A DNA stretch of 64,000 nucleotides from Chryseobacterium indologenes (GCA_016025055.1 CP065590.1:682001-746000), one strand, 5' to 3'. Counted from the stretch's first letter, positions 38,757 to 47,331 are shown. Notes: generated from the sequence alone by a model not told the origin. A program made the numbers and translations.

Positions 38757-39494
38757 TTAGAAAATGTTTAATAACTGTGTCAATGACTCTCCTGATGATA
38801 CCGGGTTTACTGGTGCTGTTCCAGGTACACTTTCGATACCATAGGTTCCTGCAATCATTTGCAACTCATATGCTACATTCTGAGCACTGAATATAAAATT
38901 ACATCCCGGAGCTGTAGCATTACCTGTTACAGATCCTGACGTCATATTGGTTTGAGCAGCAAATAAAACCACTTTCTCGTTTGGCTCCATGCTTACTGAA
39001 CCTAGTGGTGTACATGTAAATGCGCAGAATGGCAGATATTGACCGTTTACTTTTGCAGCTAATCCTATTGTAATATTCGGGGTACCTGCTCCTCTTTCAT
39101 TTTTCACGGTAATTACTCCTGCCGGAGCTGATCCGTTGGTGGAGAAAGAACCGTCCTGATGAAAAACGACAGCTGTTCCTAAAGGCACTTCATCAGATAA
39201 TGCCTGCATTTGTATAGTAGTATTGGTCCCAATAGTTGACTTATTGAAAACATAAACCTTATATTTCGGTTCGTAATCAATTTCTACCGCTCCAAACATA
39301 TCACTGTAGTTAATGGCAAACCAAGCCGGTACTCCTGTAGAAACCTGATTAGGTCCGGAAGCACCTTTGTACCCCATTAGCTTGTAATTGTTTTGTTGTA
39401 AGTACTGAAGAATCGCTTTTTGCTCACTTGATGTAAAATCAAAATTAATTGAAAATATTGTAGTAGCTGCTGTTTTGATAAGTGTCTTTTCCAT
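38757..39494 (-). CDS. Unrecognised beta-rich protein of the accessory cluster
   Basis: A 245-aa protein starting MEKTLIKTAATTIFSINFDF. It has an aromatic/Asn/Gly-rich core (AWFAINYSDMFGAVEIDYE, PKYKVYVFN) and repeated AGVITVKNERGAGTPNITI-like strands, with no signal peptide. I have the impression of similar uncharacterised proteins in other bacteria but cannot name a family. It is the first gene of the four-gene operon ending at 36719 and is preceded by the 51-bp promoter block shared with the DUF2235 gene. Confidence 0.65.
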   Translation of the reverse strand: MEKTLIKTAATTIFSINFDFTSSEQKAILQYLQQNNYKLMGYKGASGPNQVSTGVPAWFAINYSDMFGAVEIDYEPKYKVYVFNKSTIGTNTTIQMQALSDEVPLGTAVVFHQDGSFSTNGSAPAGVITVKNERGAGTPNITIGLAAKVNGQYLPFCAFTCTPLGSVSMEPNEKVVLFAAQTNMTSGSVTGNATAPGCNFIFSAQNVAYELQMIAGTYGIESVPGTAPVNPVSSGESLTQLLNIF

Positions 39495-39586
39495 GTTTTT
39501 AGTCTTTGGTATTCTTACTCTTTTTATGATTAGGCTTTTCAGAATCCGCCCTGTTCATATTTTATTTTGAAGCTTCAAATGAACAA

Positions 39587-39637
39587 TTCAAAGTAACGGG
39601 AATAAAAAAACAAAAACTACAGTATAAAATACCAAAT
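39587..39637 (-). promoter_or_regulatory. Shared 51-bp promoter block, copy 2
   Basis: 37 of 51 positions match the block at 41166-41216 without gaps. On the minus strand it runs ATTTGGTATTTT, a TAGTTT -33-like element, 17 bases, and TTACTTTG as -7-like element. It precedes the 245-aa gene by 92 bases. The remaining sequence of 39495-39743 holds only this block and the terminator below. Confidence 0.65.
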
Positions 39638-39684
39638 TCACCATTCAGTACTTATACTCAATGATTTAGAGCACTCAAAAATAA

Positions 39685-39710
39685 AGGGAGCATCGTTTGA
39701 GATGCTCCCT
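39685..39710 (-). terminator. Terminator of the DUF2235 gene
   Basis: AGGGAGCATC / GATGCTCCCT, a 10-bp perfect stem with a six-base loop and T-rich 3' side on the minus strand. It makes the DUF2235 gene a separate transcript from the operon at 39494. Confidence 0.82.
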
Positions 39711-39743
39711 AACCTAAATTTAAAACTGAAAAAAGTGCCCGCA

Positions 39744-41096
39744 CTAATTATTGATTGGGTTTATGCTTACCACTGAAGGGCTCTTTACAATCGACCTGAT
39801 CCAGATGTCATTATTTGGTACACTGGTTCCGTATAAAAAGTCTGCGACAAAACTGTCTTCGGGAAGATGAAGCTCTACCGAAAGTCTCCTGTCACACGTC
39901 TGATCTACAGAAGTACTGCTGGAAACGTTCAGTCCGTTATTGATAAGTTCAATATTAATTTCGTATTGTGATCTCCTGAGCAGCTGATCAGTGCAGAGTC
40001 CAAAATTGGCTGAAATATGGATATAATCTGCCAGCTTTTTGAAATCATACACCGGTTTTTTACCGGCAGAAAGGTCCTGTACATATTCCCGCAGGATCTT
40101 ATAAAAACGTTTTAGAAATTCATGTTTATTATAATCGGTACCAAAATAGATATCAGAATCTGTATTAAAAACTGTAGCAACTGAATTGGTCTCGTCCATC
40201 ATCAGTTTTCCATACATTTTTGACAGGTCATTATAGACCTTATCCCGGCATAAGTAAGCCTGGAAGAAAATTTTCCCGTTATCAATTTCATATCCGGAAA
40301 GCAGGTCATCCCATATTTTATTTCCGGCAGCATCTGTTTTGGCATTCCTTATATCGGAAATATAATCCTGTAAGTCATTATCATTCACAAAATCTGTAGA
40401 AATATAAACAGATTGCGGTCCTTCCAGATAGCCTCCTCCTATATCGGCATGCGCTCCGGGAACAAAAATCTCTTTCCATACTGCTGACAGACTTTCGGAT
40501 TGCTGGTCCTGCATTGCTTTAGAATTTTCAAAAAATCCGGTCAAAGGGAAAAAGAATCTGCACTCATTGACTGCACAAATATGCAATGCATGCTCCACCT
40601 GATCAGGTAAACTAAGATTATAGGTATTAAAAGGTTTTGATTCTACCGTATCGAAGACACCAAGAAATCTGATCTTGCATTGCTGCAAAGGATAATATGA
40701 TAAAAGCTGATTACAGAAAGTTCTTACCAACATGCCCCCTCTTCCGAATCCATAAATATAAAAGTGATATTCTTTTGTCGTATCGCGGATTATCTTTTGA
40801 ACGAAGTCGTCTGCTTTCCGGAGTTTATCATCTGAAGAATATCCGGTTCCGTAGGGTGGATTGGCACATGTTGCCATCGCAAAATTATTATCTTCATTAC
40901 CCGTTAAAGTTCCGATTCCTTCGATGTATACTTTTTCGTCTCCGTTAAATAAGCTGTATAATTTATAGATATTGGTGAAGGTGCCATAGTAGCTTTCATT
41001 ATTGTTCCGCGGTTTATCCGGTGAAAGAATATTTACCCCATTATTTCCTGTACCATCAAAGAAAATCCCGATGGAAATCACTCTGCTGCCATTCAT
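39744..41096 (-). CDS. DUF2235 alpha/beta-hydrolase-fold protein with altered nucleophile
   Basis: A 450-aa protein. IGIFFDGTGNNGVN at the N-terminus, IYGFGRGGMLVRTF at about 114-127 and VPGAHADIGGGYLEG at about 215-229 are the three DUF2235 landmarks, the family that includes the T6SS phospholipase effectors Tle1. The active-site elbow normally reads GFSRGA; here it is GFGRGG, with Gly118 at the serine position (codon GGA). The acid/base region is retained. No signal peptide. It may be a non-enzymatic binding protein, or the subfamily uses other chemistry. Confidence 0.82.
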   Translation of the reverse strand: MNGSRVISIGIFFDGTGNNGVNILSPDKPRNNNESYYGTFTNIYKLYSLFNGDEKVYIEGIGTLTGNEDNNFAMATCANPPYGTGYSSDDKLRKADDFVQKIIRDTTKEYHFYIYGFGRGGMLVRTFCNQLLSYYPLQQCKIRFLGVFDTVESKPFNTYNLSLPDQVEHALHICAVNECRFFFPLTGFFENSKAMQDQQSESLSAVWKEIFVPGAHADIGGGYLEGPQSVYISTDFVNDNDLQDYISDIRNAKTDAAGNKIWDDLLSGYEIDNGKIFFQAYLCRDKVYNDLSKMYGKLMMDETNSVATVFNTDSDIYFGTDYNKHEFLKRFYKILREYVQDLSAGKKPVYDFKKLADYIHISANFGLCTDQLLRRSQYEINIELINNGLNVSSSTSVDQTCDRRLSVELHLPEDSFVADFLYGTSVPNNDIWIRSIVKSPSVVSINPINN

Positions 41097-41165
41097 GCTT
41101 TTATTTAATTTTTATTACAAATCCTGTCTGTGTTTTTATTTTTTTATAATCTCTGAGAGAGACAT

Positions 41166-41216
41166 TTCAAAATAACAGAAGAAAGGAAAGCTAAACTAGA
41201 GTGGAAAGTACCAAAT
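41166..41216 (-). promoter_or_regulatory. Shared 51-bp promoter block, copy 1
   Basis: On the minus strand: ATTTGGTACTTT, then TAGTTT, 17 bases, TTATTTTG. Same order and spacing as copy 2 at 39587-39637. It lies 69 bases before the DUF2235 start. Confidence 0.65.
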
Positions 41217-41221
41217 AAAAA

Positions 41222-41241
41222 ATTCCGTATTTCTACGGAAT
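41222..41241 (-). terminator. Terminator of the two-component operon
   Basis: ATTCCGTA / TACGGAAT stem with loop TTTC and a T run on the minus strand, directly after the regulator's stop at 41246. Confidence 0.8.
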
Positions 41242-41245
41242 CTGG

Positions 41246-41923
41246 TTATATTTTTTCAAGTGAGTAAATATTGTTGACAATGGCATATATGACAATTCCC
41301 ACAGTATTCTTGGCTCCGATCTTCTCCAGTATTCTTTGCCTGTGACTCTCAACTGTTCTGGGGCTTATAAAAAGTTTTTCGCCTATTTCATTGTTGGTAA
41401 ACTCCTGACAGATAAGCTTTACAACATCCTTTTCGCGTTCAGACAGCTCATCCTCTGTTTCAAAGAGAGAATTTTTCTTGGCTGTGCTGTTCATATAGGT
41501 AAATAACATCTGGTGGTCTTCTGCAGTAAAGAAGACGCCATTTTTATCAACCATGGTAATGGCATCAATGAATGTTTTCTTATTTGAGTTTTTAGGGAGG
41601 AATGCAGATACTCCCAACTTGACCATATATCCGAGAATAGAAGTCTTGTAATGGGAAGAGAGAATAATAATTTTAAGGTCGGGATACTTTTCTTTGAGAA
41701 TTTCTACCAGCTCAAAACCATTCATCGGTTTCATCTGAACATCCACCAGTGCAATATCAGGAAAGTCTTCTTCTGAAAGCAATTCCAGTTGGTCAATAAA
41801 ATCGGGGCCGTTATCAGAGGTGAGGCGAACCGATATATTTTTTTCATTCGACAGCAGCATTTTTACCCCTTCCAGGATCAGCTGTTCATCATCAATCAGG
41901 GCTAATTTGATTTGGGAACTCAT
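41246..41923 (-). CDS. NarL/LuxR-type response regulator
   Basis: A 225-aa protein. The receiver domain has acidic DDEQLI near residue 11 and the phosphorylatable Asp in IALVDVQMKPMNGFEL (about 60). The LuxR helix-turn-helix follows: LSEREKDVVKLI and EKLFISPRTVESHRQRILEK. It overlaps the kinase gene by 32 bases, so the two are translationally coupled. It is the obvious candidate to control the divergent-in-function accessory genes just downstream, whose two promoters share a block, but this is inference. Confidence 0.93.
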   Translation of the reverse strand: MSSQIKLALIDDEQLILEGVKMLLSNEKNISVRLTSDNGPDFIDQLELLSEEDFPDIALVDVQMKPMNGFELVEILKEKYPDLKIIILSSHYKTSILGYMVKLGVSAFLPKNSNKKTFIDAITMVDKNGVFFTAEDHQMLFTYMNSTAKKNSLFETEDELSEREKDVVKLICQEFTNNEIGEKLFISPRTVESHRQRILEKIGAKNTVGIVIYAIVNNIYSLEKI

Positions 41924-42685
41924 TGTGTGTTGGTATTTTAATGATTAAACGACTTCCTTTATGTAAAAAAGTTTTTTTCCATTTGTGGGTAGCATTCATT
42001 GATTTTATACGGGATTCAATATTCTTGATACCCATGCCTTTTTTCACCCTTTCATATTCAAACCCCTGCCCATTATCTGAAATGACGACTGCCATATATT
42101 GGGAATAATCTTTTAGATAAATCCAGAGATCAGTTGCGGTAGAATGCCTGATGACATTGGTGGTAAACTCCTGAATAATCCTGTACAGCTGAACTTCCAC
42201 AAAAAGATCTTTTTTTTCATACCCTGGCATTACCCGAAGAGAAATATTAATTTTATGGGAAAGGTTTGTGATAAGCTCTTCTACATATAAGACTAACCCC
42301 ACAGATTCAAGGTTTACGGGATATAATGAATGGGAAATCCCTCTTGCAGCATCGATAAGGGCAGACATCTGATCATGGATATTTTTCTTAATCAATTCAT
42401 CTCCCTGTGTATCAAGATTATTGAGCCATAAGGAAAGAATATTGAGTCTGTTTCCAAGGTCATCATGAATCATTACCGCAATTTTTTTCTTTCTTCCTCC
42501 TGAGCCTTGATGCTTTCCAGTGCCAGCTTTTTCTGATGAAGAACTTCAGCCTCATGCTGTACATTTTTCTCTTTAATGATCCTGCTGATGAAAGCTCTGT
42601 AGGCAAGCAAAATAAAGGATACGATAACTGCTATGGTAACAATTATAAGGATTAACAGGTTTATATTTAAAGTTACTTCTTTAAT
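41892..42685 (-). CDS. NarL-family sensor histidine kinase (frameshifted, start unresolved)
   Basis: An N-terminal membrane helix (LLILIIVTIAVIVSFILLAY) leads into a coiled coil and the HisKA_3 motif EERKKIAVMIHDDLGNRL with the phosphoacceptor His; the ATPase domain carries VISDNGQGFEYE (G1 box). The frame breaks at the T-run 42482-42488, and one more base joins both parts, giving about 264 aa. There is no ATG, GTG or TTG in a sensible place upstream; ATT at 42683-42685 (ATT AAA GAA GTA), overlapping the preceding stop, is the best position. There is no periplasmic sensor domain, so the signal probably comes from the membrane protein upstream. Confidence 0.82.
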
Positions 42686-43295
42686 TTGATGAAAATATAT
42701 AGTAATGAGCAGTACAGAATACTCGAGAGAATATTATTGGCACTGAGAATTGTATAAAAATCACCTTCGGACAGGTTTGCAATCTGATGCTGAACGATAA
42801 AGACAAACACTGAAACCGAGTAATAGAAAAAGATACTTGCATCTACCCATAGAAAACGGTTCTGTACAGAAGTATCTTTAATTTCTTTTATCAGGGTAAA
42901 GCCTGACAGGCATATGATTATAATATTAGAAACTACTTTTGCAATATCGGCATTTGCAGGGTAATTGAAACCATATTTTGAGATCATTAAACCTGTAGCC
43001 AGAATTCCGGTACATGCGAGAAAATATCCGTGCCAGTCGAGCTTCCGTATAAATAGACCGGTCAATAAAAAAACTCGCCTGCAATATATAAAGGATAGAG
43101 AAATGAAGTATCGTTAAATTTGAAAATATAAGGCAGAATAAGATTTAAAAGTTCAATAAAAAAAAGAAAAGCAATACAATAAAAATACTGCCTTTCTTTA
43201 TTATTCAGTATATTATATTTGGCTACTCCCCACAAAATAACAGATAGAAGCAGCGCATAATTCAGGAATAAAATTGCCTTATAAATTTCAGCCAT
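42673..43295 (-). CDS. Polytopic membrane protein of the signalling operon (frameshifted)
   Basis: Starts at ATG 43295 (MAEIYKAILFLNYALLLSV). The frame breaks at the A-run 43067-43073; one more base turns GEFFY-stop into GEFFLLTGLFIRKLDWHGYF and gives about 207 aa with six or seven membrane helices. The 3' end overlaps the kinase gene, whose kinase has only one membrane helix. The protein is thus a candidate membrane sensor or partner for the kinase. No known family recognised. Confidence 0.75.
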
Positions 43296-43305
43296 CCTTT
43301 TTATA

Positions 43306-44079
43306 TTAAAAGCCGTCCATAGGTATTCTGCACACCGGCGGACACGGTTTTGCCCAATCGTATGTATTGGCCTCTGTAAGGGCACTACTACCGGTATTTT
43401 CAAGATTTTCAAGGAAGGAAATAAAAATAAGGGTCACCAGCATTCTTCCGTATATATCATTATATTTCAACCCAAAAGAACATACAATTCTTTTTAGCCC
43501 AACGTTTTCAAGACATAAATCTGCAGTAGGAACATAAAATTTTGTAAATATTCTGGCACCTTTATAATCTGTACATTCCTGATAAAACCATTCCATCCCT
43601 TCATTTCTCCATTTTTCAATAGCTTCCAGTGCCTTATCCTGTTCAAGAACCGGTTTGTTTGAAATCGGAAAAGACATGTCAGCATTCTTATCAATATCTT
43701 GAAGATCTTTAGAGAGAAGGGCATTTTTGACAACAGTATACTGCTGTATTTCCTGGAGTCTGAGATCGTACTGAAGAGGAGAAAGTAAAGTGCACGGATA
43801 TTCATCCATATCTTTCCTGTATCCTTTCTCATCCATAGGATACAAAATAAGGATCACCTGTGCATCATACACACCCATTGCAGCACAAAACTCTTCATAT
43901 TTACTATTCTTCCTCATCCAGTCGAGATGACCGGCGTTAATTTCAAAAATGTAGTTGGTAGGAAGTAATTGTTTAAGTTCAGGAAAATGAGCAAGATGTA
44001 AACTCCACTGATCCATTGCTGCCTGGCACTCTTCTTTTCGCAGCATGAAATCTTCACTGTTTAATGTTATCATAGTCAT
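43306..44079 (-). CDS. Unrecognised cytoplasmic protein, first gene of the signalling operon
   Basis: A 257-aa protein with no signal peptide or membrane helix, rich in Glu and Cys, starting MTMITLNSEDFMLRKEECQA. It has no motif I know. The C-terminus is proline/cysteine-rich (WAKPCPPVCRIPMDGF). It ends 10 bases before the membrane-protein gene, so the order is unknown protein, membrane protein, kinase, regulator. A start at the third codon (44073) is also possible. Confidence 0.7.
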   Translation of the reverse strand: MTMITLNSEDFMLRKEECQAAMDQWSLHLAHFPELKQLLPTNYIFEINAGHLDWMRKNSKYEEFCAAMGVYDAQVILILYPMDEKGYRKDMDEYPCTLLSPLQYDLRLQEIQQYTVVKNALLSKDLQDIDKNADMSFPISNKPVLEQDKALEAIEKWRNEGMEWFYQECTDYKGARIFTKFYVPTADLCLENVGLKRIVCSFGLKYNDIYGRMLVTLIFISFLENLENTGSSALTEANTYDWAKPCPPVCRIPMDGF

Positions 44080-44138
44080 GATTTTTTAGTTCTATAAAAA
44101 TATAGAAACTACACATCTTATGCAAGAAAGAATTTTAA

Positions 44139-44759
44139 TTAATAATTTCTCACAGTAATATGATAACAACTCTGCTGCTTTTCTTTGATGTAATAAATTC
44201 TACCAGCATCTACATAATGCTTTAAAACTTTCTCCATCGCTATTTCCATTCTGGGATTGTATTTGTGAACATCATTGAATCTGACATAGGAGATATCAAA
44301 AGAATTCCCGTAATTGTGAGAACTTATTCCTAATGATGCATTAGAATTGACTCTTCTCAGCCTGCACTGATCTTCCAGCGTTCTGGTCATTGAAGAAACG
44401 GTAAATGTTCCGCCTTTTGTATCCTTACTGAATTTGGAAGCTATTTTTTCCAGTGTGGTTTTCGCTTTAGATACCATGTACGCCCTGCTGTAATCAAGCT
44501 TTTGAATGCGGTACCCTTTGCCGCTTTTTTTTATTTTATGAAATTTCCCGTTGTTGATATATTTCTGTACAGTTTTGGAATCTTTGAGTAACTGTACTCC
44601 AAAACTCTTTGAAGCATCGAGATGCGGTTTGTAAAGCGCTGTCGGCTCTACCTTCAGAACAGAAGTCAGATCATAGCAGGGAAAAGCTTTTCTGGCTGCC
44701 TGTGCATGATGTAAGGTATAAACAAAAGGTACGAAGACCACACAAAGAAACTTTCTCAT
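44139..44759 (-). CDS. Secreted DUF5715/M15-like peptidase-fold protein
   Basis: Translation probably starts at ATG 44759 (MRKFLCVVFVPFVYTLHHAQ, a signal peptide) rather than the longer frame from 44852. The domain includes SSMTRTLEDQCRLRRVNSNA and the metal-type motif SSHNYGNSFDISYV, which matches the H...D arrangement of M15 D-alanyl-D-alanine carboxypeptidases, with a later CYHITVRNY histidine. The product is 206 aa. It probably acts on peptidoglycan in the periplasm. It stands alone. Confidence 0.78.
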   Translation of the reverse strand: MRKFLCVVFVPFVYTLHHAQAARKAFPCYDLTSVLKVEPTALYKPHLDASKSFGVQLLKDSKTVQKYINNGKFHKIKKSGKGYRIQKLDYSRAYMVSKAKTTLEKIASKFSKDTKGGTFTVSSMTRTLEDQCRLRRVNSNASLGISSHNYGNSFDISYVRFNDVHKYNPRMEIAMEKVLKHYVDAGRIYYIKEKQQSCYHITVRNY

Positions 44760-44944
44760 TAACCACCCTTTTAAATTACTAATGAAAGATAAAACGTTTA
44801 TGTTATCTCTTTCAACTTTGATAATAATACACTTTACCCAAATCCCAAACAAACATTAAACCAAATTATCAATTTAACATTTTTTGTTCTCTTGTTTTTG
44901 AAATATTTTTTCAGTTTTAACTTTTTAATCTAAGATATAAATTC

Positions 44945-44952
44945 TACATTTG
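44945..44952 (+). promoter_or_regulatory. Candidate -7 element of aqpZ
   Basis: TACATTTG fits TAnnTTTG, 24 bases before the aqpZ start. No good -33 partner is visible. Confidence 0.45.
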
Positions 44953-44976
44953 AGATACATTTTAAAAATAAACAAT

Positions 44977-45696
44977 ATGATAAAAAAACTTTTTGCTGAA
45001 TTTTTCGGCACATTTTGGCTTGTTTTCGGAGGTTGCGGAAGTGCTGTTTTCGCGGCTGGTGTTCCTGACATCGGGATCGGACTTTTAGGGGTTGCCCTGG
45101 CCTTTGGTCTTACTGTTCTCACGATGGCTTACGCGGTAGGTCATATTTCCGGGGGCCACTTCAATCCCGCTGTTTCTTTCGGGCTTTTGGCAGGAGGAAG
45201 ATTTCCTGCAAAAGATCTTATCCCTTACGTTGTAGCACAGTGTCTGGGTGCGCTTGTTGCTGCAGGATGTTTATATACCATCCTCAACGGAGCCGGAGTT
45301 GTTGATTTTTCAAAACCGGGAGCTTTTGCCACCAACTTTTACGGGGAAGCTGTATATAACGGAAAAGCATTCAGTATGGGAGCTGCGTTCCTTGCAGAGT
45401 TTTTATTGACTGCCTTTTTCCTTATTGTGATTATGGGAGCTACTGATAAATGGGCCAACGGTAAGTTTGCCGGGATCGCCATCGGTCTTGCACTCACTTT
45501 GATTCACTTAATCTCTATTCCGATCACGAATACTTCTGTAAACCCTGCAAGATCCCTTTCGCAGGCCGTTTTCACAGGTGGGCTTGCCATGTCACAACTT
45601 TGGTTGTTCTGGGCTGCTCCTATTCTGGGAGGAATTGTAGGTGGTTTAATCTACAAATTCTTACTTCAGAGAGATACTGCAGAAATCACAGATTAA
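44977..45696 (+). CDS. aqpZ: Aquaporin Z-type water channel
   Basis: A 239-aa protein with six membrane helices and both NPA boxes: [11 protein letters not shown] and [14 protein letters not shown]. The arginine after the second NPA, the selectivity-filter residue, is present. Start chosen at ATG 44977 ([16 protein letters not shown]) rather than an upstream TTG at 44950, which overlaps the promoter. Typical AqpZ length and sequence for a water-selective channel. Confidence 0.95.
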   Translation: MIKKLFAEFFGTFWLVFGGCGSAVFAAGVPDIGIGLLGVALAFGLTVLTMAYAVGHISGGHFNPAVSFGLLAGGRFPAKDLIPYVVAQCLGALVAAGCLYTILNGAGVVDFSKPGAFATNFYGEAVYNGKAFSMGAAFLAEFLLTAFFLIVIMGATDKWANGKFAGIAIGLALTLIHLISIPITNTSVNPARSLSQAVFTGGLAMSQLWLFWAAPILGGIVGGLIYKFLLQRDTAEITD

Positions 45697-45720
45697 TTTA
45701 CGAACAATAATTAACGATAA

Positions 45721-45742
45721 AATCCTGTCATGCGACAGGATT
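45721..45742. terminator. Bidirectional terminator
   Basis: AATCCTGTC / GACAGGATT stem, loop ATGC, followed by T run; serves the convergent aqpZ and 45746 genes. Confidence 0.85.
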
Positions 45743-45745
45743 TTT

Positions 45746-46294
45746 TTATTTTGACTTTTTAATAATATCAAACGGATTTTTAAAAATAAGCTCTTCGTGT
45801 TTCCCTTTGATCTCCATCTTACGCTGCAGCAGATTCAGAGCCATCTTCCGGATGAAAAGATCCTTGTCGTTCAGATTCCAGTATGAGTCCTGATGAAGGT
45901 TTTTAGGTGGCCGGATCAGGAAGAATTCAGTATCCCAGGTATCTTCATTATGATAAAACTCTATAATGCCGCAATGTTCAGGAATAATGCCGGCATCTAC
46001 CATACCCATCGGAAGTAAAAAGCTGAATGCATTACAAACATAATCTCCACAGGAGATTTTATCGTGTTTCAGAAATTTTTCTCCTGTATCTTTATTGAGA
46101 TATGACTTTTTGAAATCATTTTTAAAATCACTTTTCGAAAGCTTGATTTCGATTTCATGACTCATTCCTTCTCCGTCAATGATCAGTATATCTGCTTCCC
46201 AGTCAGCCTGAAAATAGTTCGTCAGCACGAGTTCTTTTTCAAAATCGCAGTGGGTATGAATGTATGCATGAACAAGTTCTTCTATTTTAATCAT
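45746..46294 (-). CDS. PD-(D/E)XK nuclease-like protein
   Basis: A 182-aa protein. ADILIIDGEGMSHEIEIKLS places an Asp, then Glu-x-Lys (EIEIK), at the spacing of the PD-(D/E)XK catalytic core, followed by DFKNDFKKSYL. This resembles the MmcB-type family linked with DNA repair and also some defence nucleases. The rest is helical with aromatic residues and no other motif. It is 44 bases downstream of the LuxE-like gene on the same strand. Function unproven; activity would need both acids and the lysine, all of which are present. Confidence 0.65.
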   Translation of the reverse strand: MIKIEELVHAYIHTHCDFEKELVLTNYFQADWEADILIIDGEGMSHEIEIKLSKSDFKNDFKKSYLNKDTGEKFLKHDKISCGDYVCNAFSFLLPMGMVDAGIIPEHCGIIEFYHNEDTWDTEFFLIRPPKNLHQDSYWNLNDKDLFIRKMALNLLQRKMEIKGKHEELIFKNPFDIIKKSK

Positions 46295-46338
46295 TTTGAC
46301 AGAAGGGAATTATATTTTTATATCTTTGATTTCAGCGA

Positions 46339-47331
46339 TCAGCTTACCAGAAGACTGCAGCCACGGATATCAGAATGATCTATCCGTCCCAGCACCTGAA
46401 ATTGATCACCCATTATTTTACCCAGATCCTGGGTAGCAATAAACGAGCACGAATGCATGTTGGCAAGGTCTATAATATTAATTGCCCCGGTTCTGCCTTC
46501 TTTTTCGTACGAGAAAGGATCTTCAGCATTTCTCACCATGATCCTCATCCAATTGGGGCATTTATATTCATTATTCCCTAAAGAATAGGCTTGTGACAGC
46601 AATTCTGTCATCGAATATTCGGAATAGATTTTATCTGTTTTAAGACCGTCCTGCAAGATTTTTAAAAGCTCATCTTTGGTCATTTCCTCCTTCCGGCCTT
46701 TCATCCCTCCTGTTTCTATGACGATCATATTTTCAAGAACATGCAGAGATTCCTCATTCAATCCCGAATGACAGTAATCTAAGAAATCCAGCAGGGCAAA
46801 GGAAACCCCAAAAAGAATAACTTTTTGATTTCCCAGCTGATTTAATAACTGAAGCAGCTCGGAATGGTTATAAAGAAAATATCCGTTTTCAGGTTTTCCT
46901 GATTTTTTCATCAGATAATCTACCATATAGATCAATGATGAGTTCTGTTTTTCCAGGTAACTTGGCAGCAGTCCTAAGAAAATAAAATCCTCAGGTTTCC
47001 CGATAAACTGTTCAAAGCTTTTATAAATACTCTCTTCATACAAAGCGGGATCGGCAATATGATGTTTCGAAAGATTCATCTGCGTGGTTCCGGAACTTTG
47101 GAAAAAGAGATCAGCTCTGACATTTTTATCAAGAATATGATGATTTTTAAACATTTCTATGGGAAGAAAAGGTATTTCGGCCAAGGTATTCACCTCATCG
47201 GGGTTAACTTTTAAAAAGTCAACGAACTTCCTATATATTTCAACATTTTCATACTGATAGCGAAATGTTTTTAAGGATGCATCCAGGAAGTCCTGTTCAG
47301 TTTGTATGTTGAATATATTTTTCACTTCCAT
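46339..47331 (-). CDS. LuxE/acyl-protein synthetase-like protein
   Basis: A 330-aa protein of the ANL-related LuxE group. FFQSSGTTQMNLSKHH is the AMP-binding P-loop-like motif (SSGTT), VIETGGMKGRKEEMTKDEL the central motif, and YSEYSMTELLSQAYSLG the later motif with the family's glutamate. LuxE activates fatty acids for luciferase aldehyde, but here there are no lux genes, so it probably activates another carboxylate in cell-envelope assembly. It is followed by the nuclease-like gene. Length is slightly short of LuxE. Confidence 0.85.
   Translation of the reverse strand: MEVKNIFNIQTEQDFLDASLKTFRYQYENVEIYRKFVDFLKVNPDEVNTLAEIPFLPIEMFKNHHILDKNVRADLFFQSSGTTQMNLSKHHIADPALYEESIYKSFEQFIGKPEDFIFLGLLPSYLEKQNSSLIYMVDYLMKKSGKPENGYFLYNHSELLQLLNQLGNQKVILFGVSFALLDFLDYCHSGLNEESLHVLENMIVIETGGMKGRKEEMTKDELLKILQDGLKTDKIYSEYSMTELLSQAYSLGNNEYKCPNWMRIMVRNAEDPFSYEKEGRTGAINIIDLANMHSCSFIATQDLGKIMGDQFQVLGRIDHSDIRGCSLLVS

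Noticed and set aside
37040..41096. A complete prophage or T6SS
   Set aside because: Only a fibre-like tip and a DUF2235 protein are seen; no capsid, sheath, tube, baseplate, portal, terminase or integrase gene is in this stretch.
46339..47331. Bioluminescence gene luxE
   Set aside because: No luxCDAB genes are near; LuxE-like proteins occur in non-luminous bacteria with other roles.
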